Assembly: GCA_934277435.1 (NCBI GenBank)
Contig: CAKQUE010000011.1
Coordinates: 1-49,527, forward strand
Source of the DNA: an uncultured Alphaproteobacteria bacterium
GTDB lineage: Bacteria > Pseudomonadota > Alphaproteobacteria > RF32 > CAG-239
Reading direction: 5' to 3'
DNA length: 49,527 nt
Shown: positions 25,411-33,466 of the stretch, piece by piece
How positions within the stretch are numbered: the first letter of the stretch is position 1
Layout: each line of letters starts with the position of its first letter
Notes under the pieces: generated by a model
Seen by the model: the letters and a program-made list of their open reading frames with translations, nothing else
Database searches by the model: none
What the model was told of the DNA's origin: nothing
Program-made: the position numbers and the translations under genes

Positions 25411-25445
25411 AGACTGTGAAACCAAACTAAAGATTCCACAGTTTT
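25411..25445 (-). terminator. Intrinsic terminator of the microprotein cluster
   Basis: ACTGTG and CACAGT with a bulged AA/TTC extension; on the minus strand TTTTTA follows. It lies 11 bp after the last microprotein stop. Confidence 0.7.
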
Positions 25446-25455
25446 TTTACTAGAC

Positions 25456-25632
25456 TTACTTTGTATTCTTTGAATTATAGATAAATACAAAAGCAAACAA
25501 AGTCATATAAAGCACAAACATAATCGCTGGAGGATATGCTTCCATCTCCATAACATTAAGACAAGAGAAACATACTATAATTCCCAGCATAATCACAGCC
25601 ATACAGCCACAAACAATGCCCAACATTTTCAT
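25456..25632 (-). CDS. Microprotein, 58 aa, two membrane helices
   Basis: A short frame from the ATG at 25632 to TAA. Two hydrophobic helices: about residues 3-24 (CMAVIMLGIIVC) and about 37-52 (IMFVLYMTLFAFVFI), with the loop NVMEMEAYPP, and a basic end NSKNTK. The ATG overlaps the stop of the 30-aa frame as ATGA, which suggests translational coupling. No SD is visible. A terminator follows, so this is probably the last gene of a three-gene unit. Function unknown. Confidence 0.5.
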   Translation of the reverse strand: MKMLGIVCGCMAVIMLGIIVCFSCLNVMEMEAYPPAIMFVLYMTLFAFVFIYNSKNTK

Positions 25633-25721
25633 AGTTTTTTGTTAATTTTCCACAAACAAACCATGACAAACACTAAACACATAACTTCAAAAATTTCGAT
25701 TACTAAATTTGCTACAGTCAT
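25629..25721 (-). CDS. Microprotein, 30 aa, single membrane helix
   Basis: Reads M-TVANLVIEIFEV, a hydrophobic helix CLVFVMVCLW, and a short basic end KINKKL. It resembles the 42-aa microprotein at 28505: both begin with T-V-x-x-x-V-I-E and end the helix with a W followed by an N-K motif. Even the A/T-rich 5' sequence (ATTTAAA...TTTTGT..TATG) is alike. No SD. Function unknown; a type I toxin-like or regulatory membrane peptide is possible. Confidence 0.45.
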   Translation of the reverse strand: MTVANLVIEIFEVMCLVFVMVCLWKINKKL

Positions 25722-25782
25722 AACAAAATATTTTAAATCAAACTTAGTGATAAAAAATTTATCGCGCCGCACTGTCTATGTT

Positions 25783-25884
25783 TTACTTATCGCCATGTTT
25801 GTCAATATAACCCATAAAAATTCCGGCCATACCTAAAACACACAAGATTAGTAAAAACGCGGCAATCATTATAAAATTTTCCAT
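25783..25884 (-). CDS. Microprotein, 33 aa, single membrane helix
   Basis: From the ATG at 25884 to TAA: an N-terminal MENF, a hydrophobic stretch of about 22 residues (IAAFLLILCVLGMAGIFMGY) and the polar end IDKHGDK. It is the first of three small frames in a row on the minus strand. No SD is visible. Support is only composition, order and the shared terminator downstream. Confidence 0.4.
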   Translation of the reverse strand: MENFIMIAAFLLILCVLGMAGIFMGYIDKHGDK

Positions 25885-25965
25885 ATGTGAATAATTTTAG
25901 TTACACACAAAAATAAATTTATGAATTTGTCTTATCTTATTTTCTTGTTTTTGTCAATAATTTTC

Positions 25966-27759
25966 CTAAAAACTTTGCCGCAGCCATAGCTGCCAACTTT
26001 CGCTGTTGCGTCCAATGTTGTGACTTCCTTCATAGCCTATTTCAAGCGACAAATTATCGGTTATGCCCAATGAAGCGGCGGCTTTATAAATCAGCCTATC
26101 GCCAAATTTGCGAGTCGCCCAAGTTTTTTCGGCATTAAAATGCAGCCGCACCGCGCCAAAATCTTTCAAAATTCCAATTTCAGGTGCCAGACCGCCCCAG
26201 CTGTTATGCGGAATAAAACCACCATACGCGCCATTGATTTTCAGCAAACCATAAAGCCAAATATTTGCCGGCAACGCAATGGTTTTACCTACCCCGCCAT
26301 AGCCGTAACCGACATAACCTTCATCATAATTCTGCGGATTATAGTCGCGTTTAATTTCCGCCCCAACGGCATAAGAAATCGGGTCAAACACCCTCCCAGC
26401 CGGCACTAATGATTTGATTTTTATCGGTACAAAGTTTTGTAAAACCGTTTTATGAGATTTGTTATAATAGCGCCACTTACTGGACATCACACTGATTTCG
26501 GCCCCTTTAACCAAACCAAAACTGCTATCGGTCAAAGCCGTATAAGCCGGACGGACTTCTACTTCTTCAAAGCTTTTATGGCGTTCCACCCCGCCGCTGA
26601 ATGATATTTGCATAGAATCATGCGACAACGCCGGATTTTCGCCAACCGGCTGAACTTTTTCCCCAATCGGCAAAGCACTGCGTTTTCGCAACACGCCGAA
26701 ACTGGCCTTTCGATATTCTTTCAGCGGCATATTTCCAGCAGTGTATTCATATTGAAAATATTGATAAACTGCTTCATAAACCGCAGATTTTTCCTCATCT
26801 GTCAAATTTTCCGCCGCAAAATCATATTCTTCTATACCGCGCAAAAACGCTTGATATTGCTCATTATTCATTGCTTTTAACAAGTTTTGAATCTGCGTAT
26901 AACGCGCCGGACGATAGTTTTGCGACTTAACCAAGTTTGGCTCATTATTGATTGTTTTGAGCGTATCCAGCGGAATCACCCAAGCCGGATATTGTCTAGT
27001 CAGCTCCAAACTTGGACGCACCGCCTCCAACAGCTCCAAAATCATATATGAGCAATTTTTACTCAAAAAATAGTAGCGGATTTTAGCTTGCCGCATTTCA
27101 TAAAGATGATCTACAAATTTTTGCTTTTCTTCATCTGTTAAATTAAGATTGTATTCCCAAATATCTCTATTTTCAATATTATTATAGGTGTTTATAATTT
27201 CCCAATACGGACTGACGCTATATACCCCGAGATATCCGCCAAACAAACCTTTAAGCGCAAACATCACTCCATACTCAGTTCCGGAATCCGCACCAAAATT
27301 TGAACCGTGCGCTAGCATCTGCGTCCCTTTGCGCGCCGTGTCTATACGCACCAGTGTATGCCCAAACAGTGAAGCCGGATTACTCATATATGCGTTGGTA
27401 AACAAAATCGTGATACCGTTCGGACGCACATCATGCATAAATTGCTGATACTCTTTGCAGCCGCTCAAATCACCCTGCACTTTTCCTAATTGTTTCAGAT
27501 AATTAAATCTTGCCGGAAAGCGGCACTTTTCCTCACCTTTAGCAAAAGCTTGCACTTCCGCCATAAATTCAGTTTGCGGATTGTTTCGTCCGTCTGAACT
27601 TATATAAAACTCTTGATTTTCCACCAAACCTTGATAGCCATTAAGCGTTTTATGATAATGCAGCAGTTTCAGCCACGCTTCATCATACGCCGAACCGCTT
27701 GCCGCCATTGCCGCGTTGCACCACCATAAAGTACTCAAAAAAATCAGAATTTTTCGCAT
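25966..27759 (-). CDS. DUF4105 (Lnb N-terminal) periplasmic protein with C-terminal beta-rich domain
   Basis: A 597-residue exported protein, signal peptide ending at about AAMA. The Lnb/DUF4105 domain includes NPASLFGHTLVRID, with a conserved His, and YYFLSKNCSYMILELLEAVRP with a conserved Cys, a pairing typical of papain-like NlpC-related enzymes. A C-terminal region of beta strands ending in WLRQSF suggests an outer-membrane barrel. I start at the ATG at 27759; a TTG 33 bp upstream lies in the preceding terminator stem. In gut Bacteroidota and Proteobacteria such proteins are thought to act on the envelope; no enzyme activity can be assigned. Confidence 0.8.
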   Translation of the reverse strand: MRKILIFLSTLWWCNAAMAASGSAYDEAWLKLLHYHKTLNGYQGLVENQEFYISSDGRNNPQTEFMAEVQAFAKGEEKCRFPARFNYLKQLGKVQGDLSGCKEYQQFMHDVRPNGITILFTNAYMSNPASLFGHTLVRIDTARKGTQMLAHGSNFGADSGTEYGVMFALKGLFGGYLGVYSVSPYWEIINTYNNIENRDIWEYNLNLTDEEKQKFVDHLYEMRQAKIRYYFLSKNCSYMILELLEAVRPSLELTRQYPAWVIPLDTLKTINNEPNLVKSQNYRPARYTQIQNLLKAMNNEQYQAFLRGIEEYDFAAENLTDEEKSAVYEAVYQYFQYEYTAGNMPLKEYRKASFGVLRKRSALPIGEKVQPVGENPALSHDSMQISFSGGVERHKSFEEVEVRPAYTALTDSSFGLVKGAEISVMSSKWRYYNKSHKTVLQNFVPIKIKSLVPAGRVFDPISYAVGAEIKRDYNPQNYDEGYVGYGYGGVGKTIALPANIWLYGLLKINGAYGGFIPHNSWGGLAPEIGILKDFGAVRLHFNAEKTWATRKFGDRLIYKAAASLGITDNLSLEIGYEGSHNIGRNSESWQLWLRQSF

Positions 27760-27771
27760 ACACAAAATAAA

Positions 27772-27820
27772 AGAGCCGTTTCTCCACCGCAAAAATCATT
27801 TTCGGTAATAAAACGGCTCT
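27772..27820 (-). terminator. Terminator after the DUF3015 gene
   Basis: AGAGCCGTTT and AAACGGCTCT are perfectly complementary but 29 bases apart; on the minus strand TTTTATTTTG follows. It is a long-loop terminator. Confidence 0.6.
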
Positions 27821-27835
27821 CCCTTATTTCAGCCA

Positions 27836-28291
27836 TTAAGCTTTGGCAATTTCCATAACTTTCAAAGCCACATCAGCAGCTTCAACATTGTCATTAGGGA
27901 AAATATAAGCAAAGTTCTGTTGAACTTCTTGACCCAAAGTTTCACTGTCTACATTCAAAATACCAGCCAAAGTTTCAATGGTTTCGCCACGTCCTGCAGC
28001 TGCGTCCATTGCAAACTGTTCCATATTGTCTTGCAAAAAGGCCAAAGTCATACGACCTGTACCACCAGTTACACGACCGTTAGGATCGCAGCCGGAAGTT
28101 CCCATCGTCACACCAATAGTGTTAGAAAACCAAGAGTTGGTGGTCATAGCCAAAGACTGAGGAATTACACCGCTTTGACCGCGCCAAGCCATAGAGCCCA
28201 AACCGCAACCGCCGGTGCTGTCAACAGCGTGAGCGGTACCAGCCAAACATACAACAGATAAAACTGCCATTGTTCCTAAAATTTTTTTCAT
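27836..28291 (-). CDS. DUF3015 family exported protein
   Basis: A 151-residue protein with a clear signal peptide (cleavage after GTAHA). The mature part has GGCGLGSMAWRGQSG, then LAMTTNSWFSNTIGVTMGTSGC, typical of DUF3015, and a helical C-terminus. I start at the ATG at 28291 with AAGGAG; an upstream start would add 29 residues without SD. Function unknown; periplasmic or outer-membrane associated. Confidence 0.88.
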   Translation of the reverse strand: MKKILGTMAVLSVVCLAGTAHAVDSTGGCGLGSMAWRGQSGVIPQSLAMTTNSWFSNTIGVTMGTSGCDPNGRVTGGTGRMTLAFLQDNMEQFAMDAAAGRGETIETLAGILNVDSETLGQEVQQNFAYIFPNDNVEAADVALKVMEIAKA

Positions 28292-28443
28292 TTTACGCTC
28301 CTTGTAAAAAAGTACTTCAAAACAAGTATATCTTAACAAAAAGTAAACAAAAGTATACAATCTCTGTAACTTTTGCACAGGTTTTATATTTTTAGAATTC
28401 TATAATGAATATGCAAAACTCTTCATTTTACACCATTAAAAAC

Positions 28444-28490
28444 ACAAAAAAACGAGGGTTTTGAACAAATGTCAAAAAGCCTCGTTTTTC
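28444..28490 (-). terminator. Intrinsic terminator of the 42-aa microprotein
   Basis: AACGAGG and CCTCGTT with a second inner stem TTTTGA/TCAAAA, followed by seven T on the minus strand. Confidence 0.85.
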
Positions 28491-28504
28491 TAAAAGCATA
28501 GATG

Positions 28505-28633
28505 TTATTGCTTCACAATCTGTTGGATATCCTTTCTATGCTTGTTAAGTTGATACCACATAGAACAAAGTCCAACTAACACTAAAAAACCAAGTCCACC
28601 AACGGCCTCGATAACAGAAATAACAGTTGCCAT
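28505..28633 (-). CDS. Microprotein, 42 aa, single membrane helix
   Basis: ATG at 28633 to TAA: MATVISVIEAVGG, a helix LGFLVLVGLC, then SMWYQLNKHRKDIQQIVKQ, a basic amphipathic tail. A perfect terminator starts 15 bases after the stop, so it is its own transcription unit. No SD is visible; the 5' sequence is AT-rich. It is related in pattern to the 30-aa frame at 25629-25721. Function unknown. Confidence 0.5.
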   Translation of the reverse strand: MATVISVIEAVGGLGFLVLVGLCSMWYQLNKHRKDIQQIVKQ

Positions 28634-28780
28634 AACACAAAAATATATTTAAATTATTTATAAAACATCTTTATGCTAACTCTATCCCCCATCAATGTCA
28701 ATAGGTTGAACACAAATTTTATAAATATTTTTCATATTCTCAACAAAAGAACTTTACATTCAAAAAACTAAAATGCATTT

Positions 28781-29245
28781 TTAAGCTTTATCCGCTATTT
28801 TTTCTTCTTTAATTTTTGCAACTTCACCACGGGCAAGCGCGTCACAGCGTTCGTTTTCGGGGTGACCGTTATGTCCTTTTACCCACAGCCAGCGAATTTC
28901 ATGCTGTTGCGTTAGCTCGTCCAAGCGCTGCCATAAATCCACATTTTTAACCGCTTGCTTTTTATTTGCCGTCTGCCAGTTGTTGCGTTTCCAATTAGCC
29001 AGCCATTCGGTTATGCCGTTCATCACATATTTACTGTCGGTGTAAAGTGAAATATTGCACTTGGTTTTAAGCGCGCTCAATGCCATAATAACAGCCATCA
29101 GCTCCATACGATTGTTAGTAGTGTTTTCTTCTCCACCGCTCAGTTCTTTTTCAATATCTTTATAGCGTAAAATTGCGCCCCAACCACCGACTCCGGGGTT
29201 GCCGGAACAAGCTCCGTCCGTAAAAATCTCCACTCTTGCCGTCAT
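28781..29245 (-). CDS. rnhA: Ribonuclease HI
   Basis: Cuts RNA in RNA-DNA hybrids. The 154-residue enzyme has all four acidic catalytic residues: Asp10 (FTDGACSGNPG), Glu48 (NRMELMAVI), Asp70 (LYTDSKYV) and Asp135 (ERCDALARG). Its ATG directly follows the stop of the AlbA_2-domain gene. Confidence 0.97.
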   Translation of the reverse strand: MTARVEIFTDGACSGNPGVGGWGAILRYKDIEKELSGGEENTTNNRMELMAVIMALSALKTKCNISLYTDSKYVMNGITEWLANWKRNNWQTANKKQAVKNVDLWQRLDELTQQHEIRWLWVKGHNGHPENERCDALARGEVAKIKEEKIADKA

Positions 29246-30319
29246 TTATTCCACTTTTCGTAAAAACTCGTTAAAAAATTCATTAATCAGCCACTCGTTA
29301 TTTTTTTCATCAGTCCGCAAAGCCTTGGCCACAAATGAGCGTAAATTATTTTTCAGCCCGCTTATTCTAAATGATTTCGGCGCGGCGCGCTCTGCCCCAA
29401 CAACACCATCCAGCAGCAAATCATCGTCAACCAGCGGTGACAAAATTATCTCAATTCTTGTAAACTTCAAGATTCCGCGCGGCGGCAGACGCAATTCCGG
29501 CTTAGTTATCAGGTTCAAATGCCCTGCTATTCCCTGAATAGAATACATTTGGTTATAATCCAAAAACCGCACTTTATTATTAACACCGCCATAATTTTCG
29601 GTAGTGCAAGTCAAATAAAGCTCGCTGGCAATCACATTGCTTTCATTTTTACAAAATACATCAAACGAAACTTTGACATATTTGCGCACCGCCTTGCCTT
29701 TTTTACTTTTCAGATAAAGAATTTCAGCTTCATCATTCTGCACAATTTCCAGCTTGCGGTTTTCTATCATCAGTTCCACATTAGGCTGTGGTTGGCGTCC
29801 AAACATTCCGGCAATCACCGAATATGGAGCCGGTACATTGTTTGAACCCGAACGAATGTAAATATGACTGCCGATTGTTGTCATCAGTGGAGCCAAATCG
29901 GATTTTGGAATATATGTAGCCAAATAGCCGTCACCATTTTTATCGCAAGCAATTATGTGGTTGCGCACTTTATTGTGACTTGGAATGGTGCAGCCGGAGA
30001 TGGCGTTTTCCACCCAGCTCATAAAGCGGTGTACGTTGTGAACTTTGACTTTGCTTTTTGCCACATCGCCAACCTCACAGTCGCGAGAACATTCAACGCC
30101 CCAAATAATCACTCCGCCTTCGGAATTGCCAAAACCGGATATACACTTAGAAAGATTGCGCCTATCATCACTACACAGCGCCTGACCATGCTTGCCGGTA
30201 GAAGCCGCCTGCTTAAAGTCCAAAAACAACTCTTCTGTCTGCCGCTCGCGAATAAATTCGTCCAGCGCGTCCTCGCCAAAATAGACCAGCTTTTCAAATA
30301 TATCTTCAGCTCTTGACAT
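29246..30319 (-). CDS. AlbA_2 (Schlafen-type) domain protein
   Basis: A 357-residue protein. The N-terminal half is an AlbA_2/Schlafen putative nucleic-acid-binding domain: LFLDFKQAAS near 31, CISGFGNSEGGVIIWGVE near 59-76, and IPKSDLAPLMTT. The C-terminal half (about 170-357) has no family I recognise. Many AlbA_2 proteins are regulators or defence-linked; the neighbours here (rnhA, M16 peptidase) are housekeeping. CAGGAG precedes the ATG. It is probably co-transcribed with rnhA. Confidence 0.75.
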   Translation of the reverse strand: MSRAEDIFEKLVYFGEDALDEFIRERQTEELFLDFKQAASTGKHGQALCSDDRRNLSKCISGFGNSEGGVIIWGVECSRDCEVGDVAKSKVKVHNVHRFMSWVENAISGCTIPSHNKVRNHIIACDKNGDGYLATYIPKSDLAPLMTTIGSHIYIRSGSNNVPAPYSVIAGMFGRQPQPNVELMIENRKLEIVQNDEAEILYLKSKKGKAVRKYVKVSFDVFCKNESNVIASELYLTCTTENYGGVNNKVRFLDYNQMYSIQGIAGHLNLITKPELRLPPRGILKFTRIEIILSPLVDDDLLLDGVVGAERAAPKSFRISGLKNNLRSFVAKALRTDEKNNEWLINEFFNEFLRKVE

Positions 30320-30368
30320 GGCGACATCTCCTGTTGTTGCATTTATGGCTTATAATATCACAATCCGC

Positions 30369-31631
30369 TTAAAAACGCAAATACTTCTCTACAATATCAT
30401 AACTTGGATAGTCGTGCAGATTACCCAAAAGCGTATAAGTCGGCTTGCTGGCAAACAAACGCCGCGCCACACGCTGAATATCATCTTTATTGATAGCGTT
30501 GATTTTTTCCACAATTTCTTCAACCGGAATCACGCGGTTATATAAAAGATGCTGACGGGCAATCACTTCGGCGGTAGAAGAAGAGCTTTCCAAAGCCATC
30601 AGCATACTTGCCTTGAGCTGAACTTTTACACGCTCCAATTCTTTGTCGGTCACATATTCATTAACAACTTTTTTCAGCTCATCAGCCACAACAGGCACAT
30701 ATTGCTTGATTTCTTCTTCATTCAAACCGGCGTAAATACCAAACATACCGCTGCCGGTGTGTGCGTTGGCAAAGCTGTATACCGTATAAACCAAACCGCG
30801 CTTCTCTCGAATTTCTTGGAACAAACGCGAAGACATACTGCCGCCCAGCAAGGTTGAAAGCACAGTTACCGGATAATAGTCCGCATCGTTATACGGAACT
30901 CCCTCAAAGCCAAGTAAAACCTGAGCTTGTTCAATATCGCGGGTTTTGATAGATGAACCTCCGGTATAATACTGCGCGTCTTTAACATAGTCTGTTTTTT
31001 CACGCAAACCGGACATACGGTCCTCCACCATTTTAACAAATTCATCATGGTTCAAATTACCGACAGCGGCAACCACCATATTTTCAGCGGCGTAGTTATG
31101 TTTCATATAATCATGCAGCTTATCGGCATTAAATGAGCGGACTTTTTCCGCCGGACCAAGAATACTGCGCCCCAAAGCCTGATTAGCAAAGGCTGTTTCT
31201 TGAAAATAGTCATAAACAATATCGCTTGGGTCATCATTGGTCTGTTTGATTTCTTGCACTACGACTTCTTTTTCTTTTGCCAATTCGGCAGCGTCAAAAG
31301 TCGGAGCCACAATCAAATCTGCCAGCACATCTGTAGCCAATTCCACGTCATTTTTCAGCATTTTAGCATAAAAAGCCGTAAATTCGCGCGAAGTATAAGC
31401 GTTGGTCTGCCCTCCCACGTTTTCGATATCTTCGGAAATTTGCAAAGAGTTCCGTTTTTTTGTACCTTTAAACACGGTATGTTCAACAAAATGCGAAATT
31501 CCGTTTCTTTCCAGCGTTTCGCAAGCGCTTCCGGTGTTTACCCAAATACCCAAAGAAACAGTTTCAGTCTGCGGGCGTTCAACAGAGGCAACTCGCAAAC
31601 CGTTTTTTAACGTTGTTAATTTAACTTCCAT
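30369..31631 (-). CDS. M16 family zinc peptidase (processing peptidase type)
   Basis: A 420-residue M16 peptidase resembling the mitochondrial processing peptidase beta subunit. The inverted zinc motif HFVEH is at residues 47-51 and the third ligand lies in VVVQEIKQTNDDPSD near 125. It has the full active N-terminal domain and the C-terminal glycine-rich partner half. Alphaproteobacteria commonly carry one such gene beside thrC; here it sits 50 bp upstream of the AlbA_2 gene. AAGGC precedes the ATG. Confidence 0.92.
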   Translation of the reverse strand: MEVKLTTLKNGLRVASVERPQTETVSLGIWVNTGSACETLERNGISHFVEHTVFKGTKKRNSLQISEDIENVGGQTNAYTSREFTAFYAKMLKNDVELATDVLADLIVAPTFDAAELAKEKEVVVQEIKQTNDDPSDIVYDYFQETAFANQALGRSILGPAEKVRSFNADKLHDYMKHNYAAENMVVAAVGNLNHDEFVKMVEDRMSGLREKTDYVKDAQYYTGGSSIKTRDIEQAQVLLGFEGVPYNDADYYPVTVLSTLLGGSMSSRLFQEIREKRGLVYTVYSFANAHTGSGMFGIYAGLNEEEIKQYVPVVADELKKVVNEYVTDKELERVKVQLKASMLMALESSSSTAEVIARQHLLYNRVIPVEEIVEKINAINKDDIQRVARRLFASKPTYTLLGNLHDYPSYDIVEKYLRF

Positions 31632-31724
31632 AAAAAATCTTGCCTTATTCTAAAAAATTACATATGACAGTATTATATTGTCTGATTAGGATAAATCAAC
31701 ATAAAACTTATAAGGGGGTATATA

Positions 31725-32402
31725 ATGGGGAAAAAATTACATTTTGCCGTTGTGCTTTCAGGCTGTGGCCGTGCTGATGGCTCAGAAATTCACGAAGCGG
31801 TCTGCGCCTTGCTTTGCATAGAAAATATGGGCTGCACCTATCAATGCTTTGCGCCGGATATTGACCAAGCGGCGGTGGTTAATCATCTAAACAACCAAGC
31901 GATGAATGAAAAACGCAATGTTTTGGTGGAATCTGCCCGCATTGCCCGCGGCAATATTTTAGATTTAAAGGCATTTAACACCAAAGATTTTGACGCCATT
32001 ATCTTCCCCGGTGGACTCGGCGCTGTCACCAACTGGTGCGATTTTGCCGGACGCGGTGTTTCTTGCAATATCAACACCAGCGTAAAGCAGGTTATCCGCA
32101 AATGCTGGGAAGACAAAGTGGTTATCGGCGCAATGTGCATCGCTCCGGTTTTGATTGCTTTGGTTTTGGCCGATAAACACGTTAAATTCACACTTGGCGC
32201 CGGCGGCGAAACCGCCCAAAAGCTGGAAGAACTCGGTGCGATTCACGAAGAAGTAGGCGTTTCCGATGTTTGTGTAGACCGCAATAATCTGGTTTGCAGC
32301 ACTCCGGCATATATGCTTGCCACAAATATGCTTGACGTTTGTCAAGGCGCGCAAAATATGGTCGGGGCAATCTGTCAGCTTTTAGAAGAGCAAAGAAACT
32401 GA
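31725..32402 (+). CDS. elbB: ElbB-type glyoxalase/DJ-1 superfamily protein
   Basis: A 225-residue protein. VLSGCGRADGSEIHEAV at the N-terminus, FPGGLGAVTNW and IGAMCIAPVLIA with the candidate catalytic Cys138 match ElbB, a DJ-1/PfpI class glyoxalase once linked to isoprenoid synthesis. AGGGGG precedes the ATG. It is monocistronic and converges on the pilin-like gene at 32408. Confidence 0.92.
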   Translation: MGKKLHFAVVLSGCGRADGSEIHEAVCALLCIENMGCTYQCFAPDIDQAAVVNHLNNQAMNEKRNVLVESARIARGNILDLKAFNTKDFDAIIFPGGLGAVTNWCDFAGRGVSCNINTSVKQVIRKCWEDKVVIGAMCIAPVLIALVLADKHVKFTLGAGGETAQKLEELGAIHEEVGVSDVCVDRNNLVCSTPAYMLATNMLDVCQGAQNMVGAICQLLEEQRN

Positions 32403-32407
32403 CATAA

Positions 32408-33112
32408 TCACAACGGAAAACGGATAGTTATACAGCATACTCCTGAAGCATCGCAATGTTCACAGGCCGATTTTATTTGAGCCAAAGTAGCATTGCTTAA
32501 ACACATACGCCCGTTTGAGCAATAAGCATCTCCATAAAATGTTATATCGCCTTTAGTCGAATTAAAAGTGTTTATTGAATAAACAGCGGAATGCAGCGGC
32601 GTCATAATATTGTTAAACATCTCGACGCATAGTTTAGGTGAAAAATTTGTGGATATCTTGCTGTCCGCGGTTTCTTGCCAGCCGCCTAAATAAAAATCCA
32701 GAAGCAAAACATTGCCGCCACTATAAGACTGCACAATATTGCCGCTGTTATCCCACATTGCCTTATTATCTTCAGCTGTCCAACTGGACGGAACAATATT
32801 TGTGGCGCGGGCAAAGTCTGTGAAATTAAATTTTCCAATACCGACCGGAACACTTTTTAAATCATCTATATGCTCCAGCAGACCATATATAAGATAGCTA
32901 TATTCGCTGATAGTTTTATTAAGCTTGAACTTTTCCATCGCTTTGGAATATCCGGCAATTCCTCCGACAGAAAGTACGCCGACAATTGCCAATACGCCCA
33001 GCATTTCTATCATGGAACGACCGGCTGAACAAATGTCATTGCGAGCAACGCAAAGCAATCCAGAACCCTCACCCCTGCTCTTTCCTTTAAAAAATTCTAT
33101 ACTCTTAAACAT
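32408..33112 (-). CDS. Pilin-like protein with type IV prepilin N-terminus (copy 2)
   Basis: A 234-residue protein. The leader is 31 residues, ending in Gly31; then RSMIEMLGVLAIVGVL and VGGIAGYSKAM, the same helix as the gene at 20405. The +1 residue is again Arg. The C-terminal domain is unrelated in sequence and ends with several cysteines (YCSNGRMC, ACEHC, GVCC). Part of the leader, SGLLCVARND, is encoded by a segment that looks like a dispersed repeat (33035-33063). AAGGAG precedes the ATG. The leader contains a 24-bp inverted repeat. No pilus genes are near. Function unknown; perhaps a minor pilin or adhesin. Confidence 0.8.
   Translation of the reverse strand: MFKSIEFFKGKSRGEGSGLLCVARNDICSAGRSMIEMLGVLAIVGVLSVGGIAGYSKAMEKFKLNKTISEYSYLIYGLLEHIDDLKSVPVGIGKFNFTDFARATNIVPSSWTAEDNKAMWDNSGNIVQSYSGGNVLLLDFYLGGWQETADSKISTNFSPKLCVEMFNNIMTPLHSAVYSINTFNSTKGDITFYGDAYCSNGRMCLSNATLAQIKSACEHCDASGVCCITIRFPL
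33035..33063. repeat. Dispersed-repeat-like segment inside the pilin leader
   Basis: The plus strand reads GTCATTGCGAGCAACGCAA followed by AGCAATCCAG. This is the pattern of a repeat found in many intergenic regions of Alphaproteobacteria and other bacteria (GTCATTGCGAGC...AAGCAATCCAG). Here it is in frame and encodes part of the prepilin leader. Confidence 0.55.
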
Positions 33113-33125
33113 CTTATTTCTCCTT

Positions 33126-33307
33126 AATTGTGTAAAAAAAACGACCGTTATTTTTACACACTCAGAATAAGACGCTGATAATTCTCACAAAACCACAAAA
33201 AACATCGCAAATATAAAAAGTTATTGCAAATTCCGGCAACCTTTGCTAGATTACAAAAAACAGCCTAAAAACTGTCCATTTTAAACGGTCGTTTTTTTTA
33301 CACAATT
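33126..33307. repeat. 24-bp perfect inverted repeat in the leader of the second pilin-like gene
   Basis: Left arm 33126-33149 and right arm 33284-33307 are exact reverse complements (AATTGTGTAAAAAAAACGAC plus CGTT). They are 134 bp apart. A nearer partner also exists: TTTTTACACA at 33151-33160 pairs with TGTGTAAAAA of the left arm, so two structures compete. One arm ends directly at the AAGGAG of the pilin-like gene. No target-site duplication is evident. Confidence 0.8.
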
Positions 33308-33345
33308 TTCACTCAAATCTCCGCCAAGATTAAGAATTAAAAAAC

Positions 33346-33386
33346 CAATATTTTGACACTATATATTTTATAGGTTGAAAATATTG
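33346..33386. repeat. 9-bp inverted repeat between the pilin-like gene and gltX
   Basis: CAATATTTT and AAAATATTG, 23 bp apart, in the divergent intergenic region. It is short and AT-rich; an operator is only possible. Confidence 0.25.
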
Positions 33387-33395
33387 ATAAAACTC

Positions 33396-33423
33396 TTGCA
33401 TTAAGCAATTTTTAGTCTATGCT
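33396..33423 (+). promoter_or_regulatory. Possible gltX promoter
   Basis: TTGCAT and TATGCT with a 16-bp spacer, 43 bp before the gltX start. Confidence 0.4.
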
Positions 33424-33466
33424 GAGAATAATTTATAAAAAATTATATTAAAGGATTGCTATAATA

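Noticed and set aside
25639..25836. A 65-codon plus-strand frame
   Set aside because: It is antisense to two of the microprotein frames, lacks an SD, and has Lys/Thr/Asn-rich composition typical of AT-rich noncoding DNA. The minus-strand frames have coupling and a terminator.
33126..33307. MITE or insertion sequence
   Set aside because: No transposase frame inside and no target-site duplication next to the arms; kept as a leader structure instead, although copy number is untested.
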